DNA of 64,000 nucleotides from JAJEAD01 sp964420925 (lineage in GTDB: Bacteria; Pseudomonadota; Gammaproteobacteria; HK1). The position numbers were made by a program, and so were the translations under genes. Below are positions 17,319-24,017 of this stretch, piece by piece; positions within the stretch are counted from its first letter, which is position 1; each line of letters opens with the position of its first letter. The stretch lies in assembly GCA_964420925.1 (NCBI GenBank), contig CAYQVB010000155.1, positions 4,208 through 68,207 of the forward strand. The letters are read 5' to 3'. Under the pieces are notes generated by a model, which was given only the letters and a program-made list of their open reading frames with translations, made no database searches and was not told the origin of the DNA.

Positions 17319-18113
17319 TCACCGCCCCCGAAACTGCGGCCGGCGCTTCTCCATGAAGGCCCGGCGGCCTTCGACGTAGTCCTCGCTCGCGTAGCACTCG
17401 GCGACCAGGCGCTCGCACGTGGGAAGGTCGCGCTCCGCCGGATCCTTGAGCGCTTCGACCACGATGCGCTTGCTCGCGCGCACCGTGAGCGGCGCATTCT
17501 CGGCGATCTGCATCGCGTACTCGTCGACCGTCGCCTCCAGCTCCTCGGGGGCGACGACCCGGTTCAGGAGCCCCAGCGCGAACGCCTCCCGGGCGTCGAA
17601 GCGCCGTGCGGTGAACATGATCTCCTTCGCTCCGGCCGGCCCCACGAGATCCACGAGTTCCTTCAAGCTGTCGTACTCATAACCGAGACCGAGGCGGGCG
17701 GCAGGAATACCGAAGAGAGAGCGATCCGACGCGATGCGCAGATCGCATCCGAGGGCGATGCCCAGCCCACCGCCGATGCAGTAGCCGTCGATCCGGGCGA
17801 TGGTCGGCTTCCCGCTGTCCCGGAGCGCCGTATAGCCCTCAGCGGTCTCGCGGTTGTAGGCGTCGAGGGTCTCCTTGTTGCGCTGGTTCTCGAACTCGGA
17901 GATATCCGCACCAGCGGAGAAGGCCCGGCCCCCCGCGCCGCTCACCACGATCACGCGCACCGCGTCGTCGGCCTCGAAGGCACGCATCGCGGTGCCGATC
18001 CCGCACCACATGTCGTAGTTGATCGCGTTGTGCTTCTCGGGCCGGTTGAAGGTGAGGGTGGCAACGCCCCCGGATACCTCGGTGATCAGTGAATCGGGCA
18101 ATGCAGTAGTCAT
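17319..18113 (-). CDS. Enoyl-CoA hydratase/isomerase (crotonase) family protein
   Basis: A 264-residue crotonase-fold protein. The CoA-binding/oxyanion segments FSAGADISEF and IDGYCIGGGLGIAL are clear. The two glutamates that serve true enoyl-CoA hydratases (in GGGCE and in QPE) are absent: the sequence reads GGGLG and then IPAARLG. It is more likely an isomerase, lyase or hydrolase of the superfamily than a standard hydratase. The start at 18113 begins just before the first strand; the open frame runs further up to 18215 with unfamily-like sequence. It lies 172 bases downstream of a family III CoA-transferase on the same strand, so the two may form one acyl-CoA pathway. Confidence 0.82.
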   Translation of the reverse strand: MTTALPDSLITEVSGGVATLTFNRPEKHNAINYDMWCGIGTAMRAFEADDAVRVIVVSGAGGRAFSAGADISEFENQRNKETLDAYNRETAEGYTALRDSGKPTIARIDGYCIGGGLGIALGCDLRIASDRSLFGIPAARLGLGYEYDSLKELVDLVGPAGAKEIMFTARRFDAREAFALGLLNRVVAPEELEATVDEYAMQIAENAPLTVRASKRIVVEALKDPAERDLPTCERLVAECYASEDYVEGRRAFMEKRRPQFRGR

Positions 18114-18285
18114 ATTAGGAGTCCCGCACAACGAAAGGTCGGTCGCGAACCCGAAGCGCTCGGCCCCGGGGATGCGGGAGTGTATGCGTTCTGCGTGCGG
18201 CGGGCTCCTGCGCACGGGCGAAGACGACCGAAGGCCCGCCCGTTGTCCGGCTCCACCCGGCGGCGGGACGCGGTCCGAGGAGCGT

Positions 18286-19473
18286 TCAGATGACGCCTTG
18301 CTCCCGCAGGGAACGCAGCTCCTCGTCGCCGACTCCGAGCGCGCGATACACCTCCTCGTTGTGCTGACCGCGCTCGGGGGCTGCGTGGTAAGGCGAATCG
18401 GGAGCGCGGCTCATTCGCAGCGGCTGACCGACGAGGGCGATGTCACCGAGGCGCGGATGGTCGACGGGACGCGCCATGCCGAGGTGTTCGACCTGGGGAT
18501 CCGCGAAGGTCTCGTCGATGCGGTAGATGGGACCGCAGGGCACTCCCGCCTCGTTGAGCGCCCGGATCCAGTGCGCGCTGTCGCGCCGGACGAGGCAGGC
18601 TTCCAGCGCCTCGTTGAGCGCGTCGCGGTTGGCCGAGCGCGCCTCGCCATCCGCGTAACGCGGATCCGTTTCCAGATGCCGCGCGTCCAGGGCGCGGCAG
18701 AGGCGGCGCCAGATCTCGTCGCCCGCCACCGCGACATTGATGTGGCCGTCCGCAGTCCGGAACACGCCGGTGGGGATGGTGGTGGGGTGGTTGTTGCCCG
18801 CCTGCGGGGGCACCTCCCCGTCCATGAGCCAACGTGCGGCCTGGAAGTCGAGCATCGCGATCTGGGCCTGGAGCAGGGACGTGCCCACCCACTGCCCCTC
18901 GCCGGACTGCTCGCGCTCGAGCAGCGCGACGAGAATGCCGAAGGCGCAGTACAGCCCCGCGCTCAGGTCCGCGATCGGCACTCCGGCCCGGACCGGCCCC
19001 TGACCCGGAAGTCCGGTGATCGACATCAGTCCTCCCATGCCCTGGGCGATCTGGTCGAAGCCGGGACGGTCCGCATAGGGCCCGTCCTCCCCGAATCCGG
19101 AGATGCTGGCGTAGACGAGGCGCGGATTCACGCGGCGCAGACTCTCGTAGTCGATGCGGAGGCGCCGCTTGACCTCCGGGCGGAAGTTCTCCACCACCAC
19201 GTCCGCCCTCGCGACGAGCCGCTCGAAGAGCGCGAGGCCGTGCGGCGCCTTCAGGTTGAGGGTGACGGCACGCTTGTTGCGCTGCAGGTTCTGGAAGTCC
19301 GATCCGTCCCGTCCCCCGCTCAGGTTCGGCGCGGAATCGGCTCGCTCTGGAGGCTCGATCTTGATCACGTCGGCGCCCCAGTCCGCGAGCTGCCTCACCG
19401 CGGTGGGTCCGGCGCGCACCCGGGTCAGATCGAGCACGATGAAGCGCGACAGGGGACCTTCGCGGCGCGGCAT
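18286..19473 (-). CDS. CaiB/BaiF family CoA-transferase (family III)
   Basis: A 396-residue family III CoA-transferase. The N-terminus VLDLTRVRAGPTAVRQLAD is typical, and the catalytic aspartate fits Asp169 in PIADLSAG. These enzymes move CoA between a carboxylic acid and an acyl-CoA (formyl-, carnitinyl-, succinyl-CoA and others). The ATG at 19473 has GGAGG 5 bases upstream; the frame is open further but the extra sequence has no family features. Together with the crotonase downstream it suggests activation and modification of an unusual acid. The substrate is unknown. Confidence 0.87.
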   Translation of the reverse strand: MPRREGPLSRFIVLDLTRVRAGPTAVRQLADWGADVIKIEPPERADSAPNLSGGRDGSDFQNLQRNKRAVTLNLKAPHGLALFERLVARADVVVENFRPEVKRRLRIDYESLRRVNPRLVYASISGFGEDGPYADRPGFDQIAQGMGGLMSITGLPGQGPVRAGVPIADLSAGLYCAFGILVALLEREQSGEGQWVGTSLLQAQIAMLDFQAARWLMDGEVPPQAGNNHPTTIPTGVFRTADGHINVAVAGDEIWRRLCRALDARHLETDPRYADGEARSANRDALNEALEACLVRRDSAHWIRALNEAGVPCGPIYRIDETFADPQVEHLGMARPVDHPRLGDIALVGQPLRMSRAPDSPYHAAPERGQHNEEVYRALGVGDEELRSLREQGVI

Positions 19474-19742
19474 GGGAACCTCCGGCGTTGTACTCGAGGA
19501 TCGCGGAAAGCCGTGGTGCGTCATTTTGCCCGAATCCCGCTCGAGCACCGCAAGGGTCCCCGGCGTGCGAACCCACCGGGGACGGCCCGCGCGGGCCCGG
19601 TCTCGAAGTGATATTCCCGGTCCGGGAACGCGGGCAGTCCCTGGCGACAGAAACACGGCCGCTTCGGGCGACGCCCCGTGTGCCGGTCGCAGCAGCGTGC
19701 GAAGATCGGCGCAGCATCCATCACCCGGAGAGACCTCGAGGC

Positions 19743-20831
19743 ATGAGCGAGCAGCGCATCAGAGTCGGCTTGATCGGCGCCGGCGCGAACACCACCCGAC
19801 GCCATATCCCCGGATTCCAGGCACTGAAGGGGGTGGACATAGTCGCGGTCGCCAACCGTTCCCTCGCTTCCGGGCGCCGGGTGGCGGACGCTTGCGACAT
19901 CCCTCACGTGCACGAAGACTGGACGGGGATCATCCACGACGATGACGTCGACGCGGTGTGCATCGGAACCTGGCCCTACATGCACGCTACGCTCACGATC
20001 GCGGCGCTGGAGGCGGGCAAGCACGTGCTCTGCGAGGCTCGCATGGCGATGAACGCGATCGAGGCGCAGGCGATGCTCGACGTCTCGCGCTGCCATCCCG
20101 GCCAGATCGCCCAGATCGTGCCCTCGCCGATGACCCTGCCCTTCGACCGCACCATCGTGGAGATGGTGAGCGAGGGCTACATCGGCGAGCTCATCGCGAT
20201 CGACGTGCGCATCAGCGACGGCGACTTCCCCGCCTGGGACACCCCGATGCACTGGCGCGAGGATCGCGGCGTCTCCGGCAACAACGTCATGTCGATGGGA
20301 ATCTGGTACGAGGCGATCCTGCGCTGGCTCGGCCCCGCGCGCAGCGTGCAGGCGCTGGGACGAAGCGTGGTGAGCCATCGCCTGGACGGAGAGGGCCACC
20401 GCCGCGCGATGAGCATCCCCGACCATGTCGAAATCATCTGCGAGATGGAGCAGGGCGGCTACCTGCGCCTGGGGATGTCCAACGTCGCCGGCCACCTTCC
20501 CCCCGTCGAGGTGTACATCTGCGGGACCGAGGGCACCCTGCGCCTGCACAGCACCCCGGCGGCACGGAGTCCGGTGCGGAGTCCCGACGTCATGGTGCTC
20601 GAAGCGGGACGGCGCGGGGAGAGCGGCCTCTCGCGCGTCAGGATTCCGAAGCGCAAGCAGGGCGGATGGCGCGTGGAAGAGGAGTTCGTCAACGCCATTC
20701 GCGGCATCGAACCCGTCACCCACACCGACTTTGCGAGCGCGCTCGCCTACATGGAGTGGACGGACGCGGTGACGCGGGCGATGCGCACCGGAACCCGGGT
20801 CGCCCTGCCGCTCGACGCCTCCGGCGTCTGA
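19743..20831 (+). CDS. Gfo/Idh/MocA family oxidoreductase
   Basis: A 362-residue NAD(P)-dependent oxidoreductase of the Gfo/Idh/MocA type, with a Rossmann GLIGAGANTT segment at the start and a C-terminal alpha/beta domain. The family's EKP motif, whose lysine helps catalysis, reads EAR here (VLCEARMAM), so the usual lysine is missing. Related proteins act on sugars, inositols and their derivatives. The start ATG at 19743 comes 269 bases after the divergent CoA-transferase gene. It ends 45 bases before the convergent amidinohydrolase. Confidence 0.82.
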   Translation: MSEQRIRVGLIGAGANTTRRHIPGFQALKGVDIVAVANRSLASGRRVADACDIPHVHEDWTGIIHDDDVDAVCIGTWPYMHATLTIAALEAGKHVLCEARMAMNAIEAQAMLDVSRCHPGQIAQIVPSPMTLPFDRTIVEMVSEGYIGELIAIDVRISDGDFPAWDTPMHWREDRGVSGNNVMSMGIWYEAILRWLGPARSVQALGRSVVSHRLDGEGHRRAMSIPDHVEIICEMEQGGYLRLGMSNVAGHLPPVEVYICGTEGTLRLHSTPAARSPVRSPDVMVLEAGRRGESGLSRVRIPKRKQGGWRVEEEFVNAIRGIEPVTHTDFASALAYMEWTDAVTRAMRTGTRVALPLDASGV

Positions 20832-20876
20832 GGCGCCCGAGGCGCAGCGCGCGGCAGCGCGTATCCGACTCTGCGC

Positions 20877-21776
20877 CTACGCGGCGTCGCGGCGCAGCGC
20901 CTGCGAGAGGCAGTGCACCCCGCCGCCGCCGAGCGTGAACATCGACATGTCGGGGTCGTAGACGGTGAAGCCAAGGGCGCGGAGCTTCTCGTTCAGCTTC
21001 GTGCTCCCCTTCATGGACAGCACCTTGTCGTCGCCCAGCGCAACCAGGTTGACCCCGAGGTTCCTGGCCTCCGCATAGCCCACATCAACAAACTCGAAAC
21101 CGCGCCCGCGCAGCCAGCGCACCAGCCACTCCTCCATCGCATCGACGCAGGCCACCAGCAGCTTGGGAGCGAGCGGCACCACGAGCCCGTCCATGTGCAC
21201 GAACTCGCGCGAGATCGGGGCCACCATCGCCTCCCACCCTTCATCGCGGACGAAACCAGCCACCTGCTCCGAGCCTTCCTGCTCCGAGCGCTCCCCGCAG
21301 AATCCGATGAGCACGGTGCCGGGCTCGAGGATGACGAAGTCGCCGCCCTCGAAGTGCCCGGCGCTGGCGTAGCGCCAGATCGGAATGCGGTTCTCCTGGT
21401 AGAAGCGGATCGCGGTCACGTAGTCCGCGCGCCGGCACTTGAGCTGCATGTGGCAGATGAGCGCTCCCCACGGCGACATCGCGCTCGAATCGCGCGCGAA
21501 GAAGTTGCGGTGGAGCACCGGGTCCGAATCGAGGTAATGGCAGGTGACGCCCTCGCCCTCGTAGATGCTCACCATCTCCGAGTGCTGAGCCATCGCGACC
21601 TGGAGGTCGAAACGCAGCCCGGTGCGCTCCTGGTTCAGCAGCGTCCGCCGAATGATCGGACCGGCGTCCACCCACCGGTAGTACTCGGGCTTGCCGAGCA
21701 GCACGTCCCGCAGGCGCGCGTAGTCGTTCGTGATGCCCCAGCCCGAGGCAGACTCCGTTTCGATGGCAGCGTTCAT
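20877..21776 (-). CDS. Amidinotransferase/dimethylargininase-family hydrolase
   Basis: A 299-residue protein of the guanidino-modifying (pentein) superfamily, which includes arginine deiminase, dimethylarginine dimethylaminohydrolase and amidinotransferases. The conserved AGHFEGGDF segment holds active-site acid and histidine residues, and the C-terminal GGGGVHCLSQAL has the nucleophilic cysteine (about 289). The start ATG overlaps the stop of the upstream DUF1989 gene in an ATGA, so the two are translationally coupled. It probably acts on a guanidino compound in nitrogen catabolism, which fits the AruI-like enzyme elsewhere in the window. Confidence 0.82.
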   Translation of the reverse strand: MNAAIETESASGWGITNDYARLRDVLLGKPEYYRWVDAGPIIRRTLLNQERTGLRFDLQVAMAQHSEMVSIYEGEGVTCHYLDSDPVLHRNFFARDSSAMSPWGALICHMQLKCRRADYVTAIRFYQENRIPIWRYASAGHFEGGDFVILEPGTVLIGFCGERSEQEGSEQVAGFVRDEGWEAMVAPISREFVHMDGLVVPLAPKLLVACVDAMEEWLVRWLRGRGFEFVDVGYAEARNLGVNLVALGDDKVLSMKGSTKLNEKLRALGFTVYDPDMSMFTLGGGGVHCLSQALRRDAA

Positions 21777-22429
21777 TGGCTCTCCCCGAGTCGATACCGG
21801 ATTGCGCGCACCGGCGTGGGGCCGGTGCCGGTGGCCGGATTCATCTCCTCCGGACAGTTCGAGATCACCACGAGGATGTCCATTTCCGCGCGCAGCGTCA
21901 CGTGATCGCCGGGCTTGGACCATCCGTCCACGATGGCCGCACTTCCGTCGGTGTCCACCGGCACCCGCATGAAAAAGTTGACGTTGGGCGCAACGAGCGT
22001 CGGGTCGAGTCCGAGGCGGGCGAGCTCGGATTCGAAGTTCTGCTGGCAGGCCCGCGGATTGCGCGCGCCGTAACGCACGTCGTCGAGCTCGAAGGAGCAG
22101 CATCCGAATATGGTGTCGTGCCCGCCGCAGGTGTCCTCGACGACGGTCATCATCTTCCGGGCGCGCACCGACCACAGCACGGAGCCGAGACCCAGGTAGA
22201 TATTGCCCGGGATCTTGATGGTGTTCGGCGCGTGGTAGCGCTCCCGGGGGTCGTGGGCGTTGAAGCAGAGGAAGTCGATCGCCTGCTGCCCTTCGAGATC
22301 GACGAACACCAGGTACTCGCCGCGATCGACCCGGCCGCTCCACGGCATGCGCGCCGGAACCACCGTGTCTTCGAGCACCGTCGCGCCGACGGGCAGGTAG
22401 TCGGTGCTTTGCACGTCGTCTCTCACCAT
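21773..22429 (-). CDS. Urea carboxylase-associated family protein (DUF1989)
   Basis: A 218-residue protein of the DUF1989 family, also called urea carboxylase-associated. Typical segments are GQQAIDFLCFN, SVLWSVRARKMMTVVEDTCG, and a cysteine/histidine pattern (CGGHDT, FGCC) that could bind metal. Related proteins accompany urea carboxylase and guanidine or amide catabolism. Here it is the first gene of a two-gene unit with the amidinohydrolase, overlapping it by 4 bases. Its chemistry is not known to me. Confidence 0.85.
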   Translation of the reverse strand: MVRDDVQSTDYLPVGATVLEDTVVPARMPWSGRVDRGEYLVFVDLEGQQAIDFLCFNAHDPRERYHAPNTIKIPGNIYLGLGSVLWSVRARKMMTVVEDTCGGHDTIFGCCSFELDDVRYGARNPRACQQNFESELARLGLDPTLVAPNVNFFMRVPVDTDGSAAIVDGWSKPGDHVTLRAEMDILVVISNCPEEMNPATGTGPTPVRAIRYRLGESQ

Positions 22430-22501
22430 TCCGTCAGTTCAGTCAGCCGGCACGACATCGAACCCGAGTTCGATGACAACAGTGCCGGACGGCATGGAGC
22501 T

Positions 22502-22792
22502 TCACCGCTCGCCCCGCTCTTCGTCGAGCAGTCGCCTCGCGGTACCGGACGGCAGGGAACGGGACATTCTCGGGTACAGATCTGCACGATTGGGCGCGCC
22601 CAGACGCACCTTGCCCGAGCGGGCGCGGCGTACGAGCTCGTGGTACGCCACTACCTCGGGCGAGCGCGAGCGCTGATGCGGCCAGGCAGCAGTTTCATCC
22701 CGACCCGTGACCGGCACCTCCTCGCTTCGGCGATGCATGCGGAGGAGTTCGCTCAAGCGACTCCTCAGTTCCCGGATGACGGCAGGGACCAT
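22502..22792 (-). CDS. Small hypothetical protein (doubtful)
   Basis: A 96-residue open frame with GC-rich third positions and an arginine-rich composition. Its C-terminus (SGTARRLLDEERGER) looks like the tail of some small toxin-antitoxin-type proteins, but I cannot assign a family. There is no convincing ribosome-binding site. It occupies a stretch of about 460 bases between the DUF1989 gene and the SWIM protein gene that holds nothing else I recognise. It could be a degraded gene or chance. Confidence 0.3.
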   Translation of the reverse strand: MVPAVIRELRSRLSELLRMHRRSEEVPVTGRDETAAWPHQRSRSPEVVAYHELVRRARSGKVRLGAPNRADLYPRMSRSLPSGTARRLLDEERGER

Positions 22793-22891
22793 GAGCGCCT
22801 ATGTAGCTGCACATCGCTACATTGGCAAGGCGCACCTCGGCCCGCCCGCGCATCGTCCGGGTGGTCTAGCCCGTGCCACCCGCGAGCCGGA

Positions 22892-23914
22892 TCAGCGTTT
22901 CTTCCGCTTCACGGTCCGTCGATGCAAGCGGGTCAGAGCGTTCAGCGTACGCGCTTGCAGGTTGAGCCTATCGGGCGTGGCCTCCCAACGGTACACCGTG
23001 ACCGGCGACACTCCGAGCCGGCTCGCGAACTCGGCCACGGAGAGACCGTGCCGCCGACGCAGACGGGCCACGGACTTGCCGGTGGGGCGGAGGTTGGAGG
23101 AAGCGGCCTGCCGGCGCGTCCCTTTCCGCGTCCGCGCCGGCGCCTTCGTACGCCGAGGCGCTCTCTCCCGCGCCCCGGCCAGCGCCTTCACGGGCGGCGG
23201 GGCAGCTTCCGCATCGGATACGGCTTCCGTATCGATGTCGATGCCGAAGATGCCGGCGAGCGCGTCATCGGCCAGGGTATCGTCGCCGGCCGCGCCGGCG
23301 GGCAGGGCGATCTCGGCGGCGATCAGCTCCTCTGCATCCACCCCGCGCAGCAGGAAGAGCGACTCCGGGTGCCGGTCGAGTCGGCCGCCCACGCCGTAGA
23401 GCACCGCCGCCACGTGCTTGCACATCGTCGCCCAGTCGGGGCAAGTGCACGTGAAGTCGATCTCGCGGGGCTTCGGGAACAGGCCCCGTTCGCGGTCGCT
23501 CACCACGCTCATCACCTGCCGGGAAAGCTTGCCCTGGAGCAGCTCCAGCATCGAAGCGATCTGTCCGGAACACCGGGCCTTGATGGACTTCCAGACGGCG
23601 GCCTCGAGCTCCTTGATTTCGACGGAGACGGTGTACAGCTCCGATCCGCTGACGATGGCGTCGATGCTTCCTGAATGGACTTCCAGGTGGCAGACGGAGC
23701 CGTTGCGCACGTAAGCGCGGCCCCGCGGCAGGCGGTTGGCGTAGTCGGAGTAGGATTCCAGGTGATTGCACCAGCGCTTTCCCCATACGCTCCGCGCGAT
23801 GGTGCGTCCCTCGATCTCGACCGGCTGGATGTCCTTGCCCTTCTTGCGAAGCCGATTCATCTCCCGGAGCGCCCGGGCGCGGCGCACGGCTACCGGAACG
23901 TAGGGCCTCCACAT
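22892..23914 (-). CDS. SWIM zinc-finger protein with C-terminal helix-turn-helix
   Basis: A 340-residue protein. The SWIM motif CxC...CxH is at about 156-167 (CTCPDWATMCKH) and binds zinc. After a basic, alanine/proline-rich linker (about 235-285) there is a C-terminal XRE/MerR-like helix-turn-helix (LSVAEFASRLGVSPVTVYRW). SWIM proteins are usually paired with SNF2-type helicases in bacteria, and such a helicase gene lies 103 bases upstream on the same strand, so the two probably work together on DNA. The added helix-turn-helix may give sequence-specific binding or autoregulation. Confidence 0.85.
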   Translation of the reverse strand: MWRPYVPVAVRRARALREMNRLRKKGKDIQPVEIEGRTIARSVWGKRWCNHLESYSDYANRLPRGRAYVRNGSVCHLEVHSGSIDAIVSGSELYTVSVEIKELEAAVWKSIKARCSGQIASMLELLQGKLSRQVMSVVSDRERGLFPKPREIDFTCTCPDWATMCKHVAAVLYGVGGRLDRHPESLFLLRGVDAEELIAAEIALPAGAAGDDTLADDALAGIFGIDIDTEAVSDAEAAPPPVKALAGARERAPRRTKAPARTRKGTRRQAASSNLRPTGKSVARLRRRHGLSVAEFASRLGVSPVTVYRWEATPDRLNLQARTLNALTRLHRRTVKRKKR

Positions 23915-24017
23915 GACTCAGCTCCACGAAATCCGAACGGCGCCGCTTCCGCCCCGGTCCAATTCGCGCATGAATTCACCTGTCGCCGTCCCGAATCGAA
24001 CCCACACGAGGAGATCC

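Noticed and set aside
23985..24010. GGGTTCGATTC on the minus strand, like a tRNA T-loop
   Set aside because: The flanking bases do not pair into a T-stem and there is no acceptor stem, anticodon arm or D-arm at the right distances.
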